33,980 bases of DNA from an uncultured Bacteroidales bacterium. GTDB taxonomy: Bacteria > Bacteroidota > Bacteroidia > Bacteroidales > WCHB1-69. The notes beneath the pieces are model-generated. The model was not told where the DNA came from and made no database searches. It was given only the letters and a program-made list of their open reading frames with translations. Below are positions 1-7,917 of the stretch, piece by piece. The stretch is from the NCBI GenBank assembly GCA_946186495.1, contig CAMHNQ010000032.1, positions 1 to 33,980 of the forward strand, written 5' to 3'. Position 1 is the first letter of the stretch. Every line of letters starts with the position of its first letter. The translations under genes and the position numbers were made by a program.

Positions 1-2
1 TG

Positions 3-78
3 TTCGATATTTCTTCGATATTTCTTCGATATTTCTCCGATAAATCATCGAAGAAGTAACGGAGAACTATCGGAGAAA
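3..78. repeat. 11-bp tandem repeat running into an inverted repeat
   Basis: TTCGATATTTC is repeated three times head to tail at 3-13, 14-24 and 25-35, followed by a partial unit (TCCGATA). The last unit forms the left arm of an 11-bp perfect inverted repeat, TTTCTCCGATA at 32-42 and TATCGGAGAAA at 68-78, with a 25-base loop. The period is about one helical turn, which would suit a row of protein-binding sites, but that is inference. The array may continue beyond the window edge. Confidence 0.7.
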
Positions 79-357
79 TAGTATGCCTGCTGCTGCTCTG
101 ATAGGGTGCAAATAGGACGCAGACACGAATCAAACGGTCAACACAAGAGAAGCGTCGTCTCCTAATCCGCGCCGGCTCGCCCAAATAAAAAAGTTGATGC
201 GTAAACCCTGCCTTGAAGATGCTGTTGGAGCACCGTGTTATGGAGATGAAAACGATAATTTGGAGCTTTTCCATCCATTTTGGAACCCCGCGCTTCGGCT
301 GCTCGAAAAAATGTGTATTTTTACTTTTAGTGTTTGCAAGTGCAAAAGTAAACAATA
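79..357. other. non-coding stretch without recognisable gene
   Basis: No open reading frame with protein-like composition and no RNA gene that I recognise lies here. One minus-strand match to the Bacteroidota -7 element, TACTTTTG (343-350 read on the minus strand), could start a transcript running toward base 1. I see no convincing -33 TTTG at the usual distance from it. Confidence 0.4.
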
Positions 358-394
358 AGGGCTGACTTCAAGCGAGTATCAGCCCTGTTTTTTT
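358..394 (+). terminator. Rho-independent terminator
   Basis: AGGGCTGA (358-365) pairs perfectly with TCAGCCCT (379-386) over a 13-base loop, followed by G and a run of T. The T-run is on the plus strand, so it would end a plus-strand transcript, yet no plus-strand gene is visible upstream in this window. It lies downstream of rsmE, where the hairpin without its U-tract could also slow minus-strand transcription. Confidence 0.65.
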
Positions 395-456
395 CATGCC
401 CTCGTGCACGTACGCACGCTTGAGACTTTTAGCGGACACCAATAATCACATTACAA

Positions 457-1161
457 CTATGGCATTTGGGTAGAGGCCACCATACACCCATACAACCCCG
501 CTGTTTCAGTACGCAGTCGGCGGTTGCCAAGCTTTACCTCTATATAGCCGGCCTCGCGCGCCCTTTCAACCTCCGCTGCGCTGAAATCACCCTCTGGACC
601 TATTAACAGAATCATCTCAGAATAATGGCGGGGCATTTTCACTAACTGCCGCTGATTGTTGTCATCGCACCATGCGATAAACTTATCCGCCTGCCTCAAA
701 GCATTTTGCTGGATGAAGTCTGGAAATTTGTTCATCGTCAGAGACGGCAGCCAAACAGTCTGCGACTGCTTAAGGGCCGCTATGGCTAAACGCTGCATTC
801 GCTCCATGTTGATACGCATGCGCTCGGAATGCTCACACTGGAGAAAAGTCAAAGAGTAAATGCCAATTTCTATGGCTTTTTCCAAGAGCCACTCCATACG
901 GTCGGGATTTTTGGTAGGGGCTACGGCCAAATGTAAACCGTTATGCGCCAAAGTGTTTTCATCGACTTCTCTTCGTACTTCCAAAAGGCATTTTTTCGGA
1001 TGCGCATTGGCCACGACAGCCTCAACCAAATGGCCACAACCATCGGTAACACGCACACAATCACCTTCTCGATGCCGCATGACCCGAATGCAATGTTCTG
1101 ACTCGTAGTCACTTAGGGTAATAAAAGGATTTGAGATATCGGAAGCGTAGAAGTAATGCAT
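457..1161 (-). CDS. rsmE: 16S rRNA (uracil(1498)-N(3))-methyltransferase RsmE
   Basis: RsmE methylates N3 of U1498 of 16S rRNA in the assembled small subunit, using S-adenosylmethionine. The 234-residue protein has the usual family length. An N-terminal PUA-like part holds the HxxRVxRxxxGD-type segment (HCIRVMRHREGDCVRV, about 23-38). A SPOUT methyltransferase domain ends in the trefoil-knot signatures LIGPEGDFSAAEV and LGNRRLRTETA. It starts 24 bases after the dnaJ stop codon and is read in the same direction, so it is the last gene of a grpE-dnaJ-rsmE operon. This pairing of dnaJ with rsmE is common in bacteria and suggests co-regulation of ribosome maturation with heat-shock chaperones. 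Identification is firm. Confidence 0.96.
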   Translation of the reverse strand: MHYFYASDISNPFITLSDYESEHCIRVMRHREGDCVRVTDGCGHLVEAVVANAHPKKCLLEVRREVDENTLAHNGLHLAVAPTKNPDRMEWLLEKAIEIGIYSLTFLQCEHSERMRINMERMQRLAIAALKQSQTVWLPSLTMNKFPDFIQQNALRQADKFIAWCDDNNQRQLVKMPRHYSEMILLIGPEGDFSAAEVERAREAGYIEVKLGNRRLRTETAGLYGCMVASTQMP

Positions 1162-1185
1162 GACAAGTCTGCTTTATTCTTAAAC

Positions 1186-2349
1186 TTAGCTGAAAAACTG
1201 CTTTACACGACTGAAGACACTTTTGTCATTTTTCCCCGGCTTCGGCACGAAATTATCATGTGTGCTGAGCTGCTCCAACATACTTTTCTCTTCTTTGGTA
1301 AGGGATTTCGGAGTCCAGACGTTCACATTAACAATGAGATCGCCAACAATACGGGAGTTGACTTGCGGAAGTCCCTTGCCTTGCAAGCGAAGAATTTGAC
1401 CGCTTTGCGTACCCGGAGCAATCTTGATTTTCACTTTGCCCGTCAAGGTCGGGATCTCCACGGAGGCGCCCAATGCCGCTTGGGGTATGCTGATATAGTA
1501 ATTCAAATAGAGGTTATTGCCATCACGTTCGAAAATATTATGGTCAGCGACCTCGAAGACGACAAGCAAATCACCGTTTATGCCCCCGCGTTGTGCGGCA
1601 TGTCCCTTTTGGGGAACGGTCATCTGCATACCATTATCGACACCGGCAGGAATATTGATGGTGATGATTTCCTCTCCGGACACGGTTCCGTTGCCATGAC
1701 AATGCGGACAAGGATCTTTAATAATCTCGCCGGTACCGCCACACTGGGTACACACACTGGCTTGCTGAATTATGCCGAACATGCTGCGTTGTTGGCGCAC
1801 CACTTGACCACTGCCATGGCACGTGGGACAAGTAGTCACGCCACTGGACTCTTTAGCACCGGTGCCGTGGCAGTGCGGGCATTCCACCTGTTTGCTGATT
1901 TTGACCTTTTTCTCGACAGGTGCAGCCACCTCCTCCAAAGTGAGTTTCACCTTGATACGTATGTCACCGCCTTTACGCACGCGACGCTGAGCCCCTCCTT
2001 GGCCGCCAAAGCCACCGAAGCCGCCAAAGCCGCTGAATCCACCGCCAAAGCCACCTCCGAACACATCTGCAAAATGACTGAAAATATCATTAAAGTTCAT
2101 GCCGGAGAAATCACTGGCATCGTTACCCATACCCGCATGTCCATATTGATCGTAACGGGCTTTCTTTTCTGGATTACTCAGCACATCATACGCTTCGGCA
2201 GCCTCTTTGAATTTCTCTTCCGCCTCTTTATCGCCCGGATTCCGGTCGGGATGATATTTCATGGCCATTTTCCGGTAGGCCTTCTTTATCTCGTCAGCCG
2301 AAGCATCCTTCGAGACGCCAAGCACTTCGTAGTAATCTCTTTTTTCCAT
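1186..2349 (-). CDS. dnaJ: molecular chaperone DnaJ (Hsp40)
   Basis: DnaJ delivers unfolded clients to DnaK and stimulates its ATPase. All class I features are present in 387 residues. The J domain (about 1-70) carries the HPD motif at 33-35. A glycine/phenylalanine-rich linker covers about 97-120. The zinc region has four CxxC pairs at 157/160, 174/177, 200/203 and 214/217, each in the CxxCxGxG pattern, and a C-terminal substrate-binding domain follows. It begins 16 bases after grpE stops, which supports a single transcript. A 418-codon open frame lies antisense to it but has no protein-like composition. dnaK is not in the window. Confidence 0.98.
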   Translation of the reverse strand: MEKRDYYEVLGVSKDASADEIKKAYRKMAMKYHPDRNPGDKEAEEKFKEAAEAYDVLSNPEKKARYDQYGHAGMGNDASDFSGMNFNDIFSHFADVFGGGFGGGFSGFGGFGGFGGQGGAQRRVRKGGDIRIKVKLTLEEVAAPVEKKVKISKQVECPHCHGTGAKESSGVTTCPTCHGSGQVVRQQRSMFGIIQQASVCTQCGGTGEIIKDPCPHCHGNGTVSGEEIITINIPAGVDNGMQMTVPQKGHAAQRGGINGDLLVVFEVADHNIFERDGNNLYLNYYISIPQAALGASVEIPTLTGKVKIKIAPGTQSGQILRLQGKGLPQVNSRIVGDLIVNVNVWTPKSLTKEEKSMLEQLSTHDNFVPKPGKNDKSVFSRVKQFFS

Positions 2350-2365
2350 TGTTTAGTCTCCTTTC

Positions 2366-2989
2366 TTACTGACCGACGACCACTTTTGCGAATCGGATCA
2401 CTTTATCCTTGAGTTTGTAGCCTTTTTCGGTGACATCAATCACTTTGCCTTTCTCCTCTTCGTTCTGGACCGGAAAATGGGTCACGGCTTCGTGAAAGTC
2501 GGTGTTGAAATCCTCGCCCTTGGCCTGGATCTCTTCCACGTCAAAACGTTTCATCATCTGCATTAACTTGTTGTATATCAAATTAAAGCCTTCTTTGATA
2601 GATTCCACATTGTCCGCTTTTTCATTGGCGGCGATTGCACGTTCAAAATCATCAATCACAGGAAGCAGGCTCACAATAACCTTTTCCGAAGCCGTCGAAA
2701 TAAGATCCAGTTTCTCCTTATTGACACGCTTTTTGTAATTGTCAAATTCGGAGAACATCCGCAAAAAACGGTCATTCAGCTCGGCTTTCTCCGCCTTCAA
2801 CTTTTCAATCTCCGCTTCGAGATCTTGAACTTTTTCTTTATCTTTCTTTTTTGAGAAAAAACCTTTTTTGTTTTTGTCAGTCTGAACCTCTTTTCCCGAC
2901 AAATTGTCAGTACTTTCCTGAAATTCCTCATTCACTTCAGGATTCTGGACTTGTTTCTCCTTCACATTTTCTTCTTGATTCTCTTCCAT
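2366..2989 (-). CDS. grpE: nucleotide exchange factor GrpE
   Basis: GrpE releases ADP from DnaK. I place the start at the ATG at 2989 (MEENQEEN), giving 207 residues; an in-frame ATG 33 bases upstream (MCLKVIENKND) is possible but less like the family. The first 70 residues are acidic and lysine-rich, as in other Bacteroidota GrpE proteins. A long coiled coil follows (VQDLEAEIEKLKAEKAEL), then the conserved FDNYKKRVNKEK segment and the LLPVIDDFERAI helix, and a C-terminal beta domain. It is the first gene of the grpE-dnaJ-rsmE operon. No convincing TAnnTTTG promoter is visible in the short upstream gap, and no heat-shock operator such as CIRCE was found. Confidence 0.95.
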   Translation of the reverse strand: MEENQEENVKEKQVQNPEVNEEFQESTDNLSGKEVQTDKNKKGFFSKKKDKEKVQDLEAEIEKLKAEKAELNDRFLRMFSEFDNYKKRVNKEKLDLISTASEKVIVSLLPVIDDFERAIAANEKADNVESIKEGFNLIYNKLMQMMKRFDVEEIQAKGEDFNTDFHEAVTHFPVQNEEEKGKVIDVTEKGYKLKDKVIRFAKVVVGQ

Positions 2990-3091
2990 ATCGTTCTTAT
3001 TTTCAATTACTTTCAAACACAATTAAAGAGCGGAACTGAATATTGCTTCAATCCGCACTAACATAAAGCAAAAAATTTGCCAAAAAATCAA

Positions 3092-4423
3092 TTACTTGAA
3101 ATAATGTCTCTCCGCGCTGTGACATCCGGCCTCCATAAAAGAGATGAATTCTAAAAAAGCTTCATCCTTGTCGGATGGAAACTGAATGCCAAACGCTTTC
3201 GCCAGACCGAAAAGTTGACCTATATTATTATATTCCAACGGATTGTCAATTTCGGACTCATAATTATGCGGTACTTTGGCAGTATCGGTATAGGAACCGG
3301 ACACCTCCTCAGGCAGATTGGCTGGCAAAATCACATCGTACAGCTCTGCATTGCCGGGGAGATATGATGTATGTAACAGCGAAAACTCGGCTTTCCGAAC
3401 ATTATGGAGAATATCCTCGGCAATGTCGGAGCCAAGGGCATTCCACAAAATCACGTTACGGAAACCCGGACCATCTATCACCGAGGCAACATCCACGGAT
3501 TCCGTACAGACTGCTGCCTGGAACACTGCTTCCATCTTGTGCCTCGCCTCTTCGTCCATGTGGTGGCCGCCTGGCGCGATGTGCGGGAACAATCCCATGT
3601 CGTAAAGACCTTGACTGTTCAACTCTCCCTTGATGGTCAAAAATCCGGCCGCCGGCTTCGACTGGATGTCAAGCAGCATGCACATGTTCTCCAACTCATG
3701 GTAGGCACTGGCCGTCAACCAACGCTCCCAAACGAGAAATGCGGGTGCATGAACCGTAATCAAATCATCAACAAACGATTGAATATCAGTATGTTGCAGA
3801 TTGTTTTTCTTCAAAAGGGCGTCATAGTCATCCTCCATCAACGCATTTTTGTAGATTCCATAGTTTTTCCCTAAAACTTCAACGTAAATACCCTTTTCCA
3901 GATGGTGCCGTATCATGTAATAGTTGACACAACGAAAGAAAGCATAATAGTCCGTAATACACAGGGTATCCGTTGAGTTGAACCAATAACGCGGAGTGTC
4001 TGGGCAACGTTTGAGAATTTCGAAAACGGCCTTCAGTGTTTCCGGCATCTGTGAAGACCAAACAGCGGGTGCCTCGCCGGATACGTCCTGGCACCCCTTT
4101 TCGGCATTCGGGAAAATACAGTAGAACTTGTTTGACTGGAAAAGTTCCGCAAACGGCAAGATGTCATTTTTGTCTGGAAAGAAATCTGTGCCGCGACGAT
4201 AATAGTCGAAGGTGTTCAAGGCATTGGTGTTCAGGGCAATGCGAGCCAATCGTTGCAGCAGATAGAGTGTTTCGTTGGAATAGCTACCGCTGCTCATCAC
4301 TAACGTTTCATTGACTCCCGCGGCCGTCAGCCTTTGGGCAACATGCTGGAAGGCTTGCTCAAAAGGAACGGGCTCAAGCTGCCCGTTCAACTTCATCAAG
4401 GGTTGTAAGATTCTTTCTTTCAT
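3092..4423 (-). CDS. molybdopterin oxidoreductase-like protein lacking the iron-sulfur/active-site N-terminus
   Basis: The 443-residue protein resembles the core of formate dehydrogenase alpha/NuoG-type molybdopterin oxidoreductases. LQPLMKLNGQLEPVPFEQAF at the N-terminus matches the segment that follows the 4Fe-4S domain in that family. NSQGLYDMG (about 269-277) then PGG matches the NxQGxxDMG...PGY block, and VILPANLPEEVSGSYTD (about 364-380) matches the VILPAxxxxEExGTFTN block. The ferredoxin-like region, the Cys-rich 4Fe-4S motif and the Cys/Sec molybdenum ligand are all absent. The ATG at 4423 is preferred because the longer frame to 4516 would overlap the upstream ATPase gene. It starts 16 bases after that gene and is probably co-transcribed. 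Catalysis as an ordinary molybdoenzyme seems unlikely; a scaffold or assembly role, or decay from a larger enzyme, are inferences. Confidence 0.7.
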   Translation of the reverse strand: MKERILQPLMKLNGQLEPVPFEQAFQHVAQRLTAAGVNETLVMSSGSYSNETLYLLQRLARIALNTNALNTFDYYRRGTDFFPDKNDILPFAELFQSNKFYCIFPNAEKGCQDVSGEAPAVWSSQMPETLKAVFEILKRCPDTPRYWFNSTDTLCITDYYAFFRCVNYYMIRHHLEKGIYVEVLGKNYGIYKNALMEDDYDALLKKNNLQHTDIQSFVDDLITVHAPAFLVWERWLTASAYHELENMCMLLDIQSKPAAGFLTIKGELNSQGLYDMGLFPHIAPGGHHMDEEARHKMEAVFQAAVCTESVDVASVIDGPGFRNVILWNALGSDIAEDILHNVRKAEFSLLHTSYLPGNAELYDVILPANLPEEVSGSYTDTAKVPHNYESEIDNPLEYNNIGQLFGLAKAFGIQFPSDKDEAFLEFISFMEAGCHSAERHYFK

Positions 4424-4439
4424 AATTTTGGAACGCCGC

Positions 4440-5186
4440 CTACCGGCCCTGAGTAAGTTTGTGGAAAAGTTGCTCCATACCGAGGGCGTCCAGATCGTCA
4501 GCTGTTTTGAGTCCAACCTTTTGGGCCAGGAGATGGAGGTCTTTGGTCAAGGTGTCGGCCACGAGTTCGCCTTTGTTGATGATGACGACATGGTCGCACA
4601 TGGCCTGGACCTCTTGCATAATATGGGTGGAGAGCAGCACAGTGCGGTTTTTGCCATAGGAGCGTATAAGTTCTCGTATTTCAATAAGTTGATTCGGGTC
4701 AAGGCCTGTGGTAGGTTCATCCAGAATCAAGACTTCGGGGTTGTGGATGAGTGCCTGGGCGATGCCTACGCGCTGTTTATAGCCGCGTGACAGCGCCCCG
4801 ATTTTCTTGTGCTGTTCGGGCGTAAGGCCTGTGCGGGCAATTACCTCGTCCACGCTCTTCTGCTTCTCTTTCAGTTTATAGACCCCGGCCACAAACTCCA
4901 AAAACTCCCGCACATACATGTCGTAGTAGAGCGGGTTGGCTTCAGAAAGGTATCCGATGGCTTGCCGCAGTTTCAGGGAATCTTTCCAAATGTCCATCCC
5001 GCAGACGGTGATGCTGCCTTCCGTGGGCGGAATCAGTCCGGTGATAATCTTCATCATAGTGGTTTTACCGGCACCGTTTGGCCCCAAAAAACCGACAATT
5101 TCACCTTTTTTAGCCTCAAAACTGACTTTGTTGAGGGCATATTGCTCCCCGAAAACTTTCGTGACGTTGTTAACTATAATCGACAT
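4440..5186 (-). CDS. gldA: ABC transporter ATP-binding protein, GldA-like
   Basis: This is a 248-residue ABC ATPase with Walker A GPNGAGKT (35-42), the signature LSRGYKQ (132-138), Walker B VLILDE (152-157) and the switch histidine in STHIMQE. Length and sequence style fit GldA, the ATPase of the GldA-GldF-GldG ABC transporter described in gliding Bacteroidota and also present in many non-gliding Bacteroidales, where its substrate is unknown. Neither gldF nor gldG (the permease partners) lies beside it here, so the assignment as GldA rather than a related ABC-2 type ATPase is moderate. A TATTTTTG element sits 24 bases upstream of the ATG. The molybdopterin-oxidoreductase-like gene follows 16 bases downstream. 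Confidence 0.8.
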   Translation of the reverse strand: MSIIVNNVTKVFGEQYALNKVSFEAKKGEIVGFLGPNGAGKTTMMKIITGLIPPTEGSITVCGMDIWKDSLKLRQAIGYLSEANPLYYDMYVREFLEFVAGVYKLKEKQKSVDEVIARTGLTPEQHKKIGALSRGYKQRVGIAQALIHNPEVLILDEPTTGLDPNQLIEIRELIRSYGKNRTVLLSTHIMQEVQAMCDHVVIINKGELVADTLTKDLHLLAQKVGLKTADDLDALGMEQLFHKLTQGR

Positions 5187-5209
5187 GTTTTACTTTTTGC
5201 AACAAAGCG

Positions 5210-5217
5210 CAAAAATA
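5210..5217 (-). promoter_or_regulatory. candidate -7 element of the GldA-like gene
   Basis: TATTTTTG on the minus strand matches the Bacteroidota -7 consensus TAnnTTTG and lies 24 bases before the ATG at 5186, just downstream of the terminator of the preceding gene. A clear -33 TTTG is not visible. Confidence 0.5.
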
Positions 5218-5233
5218 CGCTTTTTTTAAAGAT

Positions 5234-5262
5234 AAAAAAAGCCGCCCACAATAATGGCGGCT
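5234..5262 (-). terminator. Rho-independent terminator of the lipoprotein gene
   Basis: AGCCGCC (5240-5246) pairs perfectly with GGCGGCT (5256-5262) over a 9-base loop. Read on the minus strand the stem is followed by a run of seven T. It lies 22 bases past the stop codon of the minus-strand gene at 5284-6177. Confidence 0.85.
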
Positions 5263-5283
5263 CTATGTATGCCGTATATACGA

Positions 5284-6177
5284 CTAATATTCGAACAGCA
5301 GGGACTCGTAATCGTTTTCGCCTTCTTCTGAAATGGTCATTTTCACAGGAAATTTCCCATCATATTCGTATGAGAAAATCAAGTTAAAATATTCATATTC
5401 AACGCCTTCTTCTTTATAAATATATGATGAGGTCAGCATATTCCCATAATTGAAAGTGTTGAGATAGGAGTCGTCCCATACACCTATCACTTCATCGTAT
5501 AACATAGGAGACCAACCTTTGAACGGATTAATGTTGTTGTCGTATGTGAAATAAGCATCCATTGTTTCGCCACTTTCATCGCCTACATAATGTCCGTGGA
5601 TATGACTGATATTCTTGCCTTCCCATGTGAGTTCAAGAATCATTCTGTCTTCGCCTTTTTGCTTAGTGTTAAGTTTTTCTACCGCTTTCGTCAAACCTTC
5701 CCCGCCTTGTGGCATCAAAACAGCCAACGGGTTGAGGCGTTTTTGATTTTTATTACTACCATAAGAATCGTAAGAGACATATTCAATCTTAGATAATTTG
5801 TTGTTCTCATAAACAAAGTCGTAAGATTCTTCCAACGTATTGGCCCAAAAGTATTTAACAGACTTGATTTTCCCGTTCTCATAGCTAAAATCAAGATTTT
5901 CGCTTCCTTCTTGAATGCGCACTATACGATTGTTTTTATCGTAGGAATAGTTCTCTGTGAATAATGTATCTCCATTGGAATTGTAATAATCTACGCTGGT
6001 CAGCAAATTTCCTTTCCAATTCCAATCTTGCATCAGAAATTTCTGTCCACCGTATTCGCGATAGATTTTCTTAATTTTCTTTCCTGGATTGTATTTCCCG
6101 TCATTCTCCTTTTCGCAGGAGGTCAAAGCAGCGCAAAACAGCGCACATATACATAATACCAATACTCTTCTTTTCAT
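5284..6177 (-). CDS. hypothetical lipoprotein with repeated YD-like strands
   Basis: The protein has 297 residues. The N-terminus (MKRRVLVLCICALFCAALTSC) is a lipoprotein signal with lipobox LTSC at 18-21, so the mature protein should be anchored at Cys21. The body repeats short segments such as YSYDKNNRIVRI, FSYENGKIKSVKY and FVYENNKLSKIEY. This Y-x-Y-D/E-N-x-K/R-I pattern is seen in Bacteroidota lipoproteins of the DUF4595 or YD-repeat kind, consistent with a beta-strand-rich fold. I cannot assign a function. The gene stands alone, with a strong terminator 22 bases downstream; no clear -7 element is visible before it. Base composition is more AT-rich than that of neighbouring housekeeping genes. 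Confidence 0.75.
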   Translation of the reverse strand: MKRRVLVLCICALFCAALTSCEKENDGKYNPGKKIKKIYREYGGQKFLMQDWNWKGNLLTSVDYYNSNGDTLFTENYSYDKNNRIVRIQEGSENLDFSYENGKIKSVKYFWANTLEESYDFVYENNKLSKIEYVSYDSYGSNKNQKRLNPLAVLMPQGGEGLTKAVEKLNTKQKGEDRMILELTWEGKNISHIHGHYVGDESGETMDAYFTYDNNINPFKGWSPMLYDEVIGVWDDSYLNTFNYGNMLTSSYIYKEEGVEYEYFNLIFSYEYDGKFPVKMTISEEGENDYESLLFEY

Positions 6178-6274
6178 AACATGTTTTTTTACGTTGATTT
6201 ATATATGACGCAAAAAAAACGAAAAGGCTTCAAAAATATTGCAGAAAAAACGAACAAGGAAAGAAAATGCGCTA

Positions 6275-6316
6275 CACGGTGATTGTAGAGACTCGCCACA
6301 GCGAGCCTTTACCGTG
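6275..6316. repeat. two-part palindrome at the 3' end of the secreted-protein gene
   Basis: Inner arms CTCGC (6292-6296) and GCGAG (6301-6305) enclose CACA. Outer arms CACGGT (6275-6280) and ACCGTG (6311-6316) pair as well, with unequal internal loops. The right outer arm overlaps the last codons of the minus-strand gene ending at 6309. No U-tract follows, so it is not a classical terminator; it may be a REP-like element or an mRNA 3'-end stabiliser. Confidence 0.4.
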
Positions 6317-7439
6317 ATTTCAGCCACTTCTTCGCCTTGCCGCCCTTGGCGCTCGTCAGGCGCACGGAAGAGAGCGACTTGTCGTCAATGACATTGCGGT
6401 GAATGAGAAAGAGGTATTTGCCGTCGGGGGCGTCCGCCAGCATGTTGCGGAACTCTTCCATGTACTGCTTTTTCACTTTGGCATCCTTCACCTTATAGCC
6501 TTTTTTGGACTTCTCCACCCAGACGGAGGTCTTGGTGGAAGAGATATGGTAACGGATTTCCTCCTTCACCGGCATGGAGAATCCGTAGCGGTAGGGCTGG
6601 GTCATTTGCACCTGCGCCGTTTTCAGCAATTGCTCATTGAAGGGGCAATTGTCCTGATTACCATCAATGTGCATTTCAACGATACCGTTGGTGTCAAGCG
6701 AAAGCACGAACGTGACATCCGACTCGACAGGATGTGGGTTGTCGCAGGCCGCCTTATCCAGCAACTCGAACAGGTAGTTGTCCATGACCACGTAGTCGTC
6801 AGGGAAAACGGTCCGGTACGGAAGGATTACGTTCCGTTCGTCTTCCAGAAATCCGGTGACAGAGTCCACTTTTTGGACAAAATCTTTCGGAAATTGGTAT
6901 CTGTTCCACTTATATCCATAATTTTCCGCCTGTCGCACCCATTTCATGTACTGGTTGCGAGCTTGTTCGTAATCTCCGTCCAAATTCAGCATTTCTATCA
7001 GGCAAAGCGATTTGCAGAGGTCGGCAGTTTGTTCCACTATTTGCAGGCGCATTCTCAAAGAGTCTTCAGAGGGAATAGTAAGGTTTTCATAATCAGCGTA
7101 ATCCAAGGCATCACCATAATATTTGAAAGCGCTTTCGAAATCATGCATTTGTTCCAGTTGCTGTGCCTGATCCCAAAGATGATAAAAATGCTGGTAGCAT
7201 TCCATCAGCTGGATTTTCGCTTTGATCTGATTCTTGACATCGCGGGCGTTTCTCCCCTCGGGGACTGCGCGAAGTGCGTCAAAGTAGTACTGTTTTGCGA
7301 CATCATAGATGGCGTTTTGCGCCAGAATCCCCGCTTCGGAGTAAAGGTCCCTATAATCTTGACTTGTTTTCTGCGCGGCAAGGGACAGGCATAAACCTAT
7401 CATTGCCAATAAGATGTAATATCTTGAAAATCTTTGCAT
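6309..7439 (-). CDS. hypothetical secreted protein, possible TPR-like helical repeats
   Basis: The protein has 376 residues. A Sec signal peptide is visible (MQRFSRYYILLAMIGLCLSLAAQ, cleavage near residue 22). The first 180 residues are helical with TPR-like spacing, for example AGILAQNAIYDVAKQYYFDAL and QMHDFESAFKYYGDALDYAD. The second half is probably a mixed alpha/beta domain (FVLSLDTNGIVEMHIDGN), ending in a basic tail (TSAKGGKAKKWLKSR). I do not recognise the family; a periplasmic or outer-membrane-associated protein is likely from the signal peptide. The minus-strand -7 element TATCTTTG lies about 40 bases upstream, back to back with the promoter of the hydG operon. Confidence 0.75.
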   Translation of the reverse strand: MQRFSRYYILLAMIGLCLSLAAQKTSQDYRDLYSEAGILAQNAIYDVAKQYYFDALRAVPEGRNARDVKNQIKAKIQLMECYQHFYHLWDQAQQLEQMHDFESAFKYYGDALDYADYENLTIPSEDSLRMRLQIVEQTADLCKSLCLIEMLNLDGDYEQARNQYMKWVRQAENYGYKWNRYQFPKDFVQKVDSVTGFLEDERNVILPYRTVFPDDYVVMDNYLFELLDKAACDNPHPVESDVTFVLSLDTNGIVEMHIDGNQDNCPFNEQLLKTAQVQMTQPYRYGFSMPVKEEIRYHISSTKTSVWVEKSKKGYKVKDAKVKKQYMEEFRNMLADAPDGKYLFLIHRNVIDDKSLSSVRLTSAKGGKAKKWLKSR

Positions 7440-7480
7440 GCTTTAATCTTAACAGAAAACAGTAAATTTTTTTGAGGGCG

Positions 7481-7488
7481 CAAAGATA
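7481..7488 (-). promoter_or_regulatory. -7 element of the secreted-protein gene
   Basis: TATCTTTG on the minus strand fits TAnnTTTG and sits about 40 bases before the ATG at 7439. It is 13 bases from a plus-strand -7 element at 7502, so the two promoters are divergent and close enough that polymerases may interfere. Confidence 0.55.
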
Positions 7489-7501
7489 CGCAAAAAAATG
7501 A

Positions 7502-7509
7502 TACCTTTG
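7502..7509 (+). promoter_or_regulatory. -7 element of the TM1266-hydG operon
   Basis: TACCTTTG fits TAnnTTTG. Transcription starting a few bases downstream would give a leader of about 65 bases before the ATG at 7580. No TTTG is visible at the expected -33 position. Confidence 0.55.
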
Positions 7510-7519
7510 CACGCTCATT

Positions 7520-7536
7520 CGGGTACACAATACCCG
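7520..7536 (+). promoter_or_regulatory. leader hairpin before the hydrogenase-maturation genes
   Basis: CGGGTA (7520-7525) and TACCCG (7531-7536) form a perfect 6-bp stem over a CACAA loop, close to the predicted 5' end of the transcript. It could protect the RNA end or bind a regulator; nothing in the sequence decides between these. Confidence 0.4.
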
Positions 7537-7579
7537 CGTGGCATCTTTTAGTTAATAACCTGATCCTTAAGAAATTCTG

Positions 7580-7825
7580 ATGGAAAAGCGAATTGGCACC
7601 ATTACGGTATTATTGTCAGACAGAACGTCTGCTGCGCAGGTGAACGAGGTCATCTCCGCGCATTCCGGCATTGTGTTGGCGCGACAGGGACTGCCCTTCC
7701 ACGACCGCCCCGTGGCCGTCATCTCCCTCATTGTCGAAGGGGATGTCAACGAAATCAATTCGCTTTCCGGACAACTCGGAAAAATCATAAACGTAACCGC
7801 CAAAGCTGTAGTAACAAAATCATAA
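7580..7825 (+). CDS. TM1266-family putative iron-only hydrogenase system regulator
   Basis: The protein has 81 residues, full length for the family. MEKRIGTITVLLSDRTSAAQVNEVISAH, SGIVLARQGLPFHDRPVAVISLIVEGD and LGKIINVTAKAVV match the small ferredoxin-fold (ACT/NikR-C-like) proteins named after TM1266 of Thermotoga. These sit beside hydE, hydF, hydG or hydrogenase genes and are presumed regulators; their ligand and mechanism are not established. Here the gene is directly upstream of hydG, 92 bases away, which supports the call. It has no DNA-binding domain of its own, so control would have to run through a partner or through metal or ligand sensing. The gap to hydG holds a heptamer repeat. 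Confidence 0.88.
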   Translation: MEKRIGTITVLLSDRTSAAQVNEVISAHSGIVLARQGLPFHDRPVAVISLIVEGDVNEINSLSGQLGKIINVTAKAVVTKS

Positions 7826-7873
7826 CCCCCAAACTATAAACAAACTATAAACCACAAACTGTAACCCAGCTTC

Positions 7874-7908
7874 AATAACCAATAACCAATAACCAATAAC
7901 CAATAACC
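7874..7908 (+). repeat. intergenic heptamer array (AATAACC)5
   Basis: Five exact head-to-tail copies of AATAACC precede the hydG ATG by 9 bases. The preceding CCCAGCTTC recurs before the array at 31786-31843, and a similar CCCCGCTTC flanks the minus-strand array at 22407-22434. Because seven is not a multiple of three, the unit puts TAA in all three reading frames. Confidence 0.85.
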
Positions 7909-7917
7909 CTTATAAAT

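Noticed and set aside
3-42. CRISPR or transposon end
   Set aside because: 11-bp units without spacers, and no transposase or target duplication visible.
1156-2412. 418-codon open frame on the plus strand
   Set aside because: It lies wholly antisense to dnaJ, whose product is unmistakable; its translation has no recognisable domain and reflects dnaJ codon bias.
4424-4516. Upstream extension of the molybdopterin-oxidoreductase-like protein
   Set aside because: It overlaps the end of the GldA-like gene and adds a basic segment without similarity to the missing Fe-S domain.
6399-7394. 331-codon plus-strand frame over the secreted-protein gene
   Set aside because: The opposite strand has a clear signal peptide and promoter; this frame has neither.
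7874-7908. CRISPR array
   Set aside because: Units are 7 bases and contiguous, without spacers; no cas genes are present.
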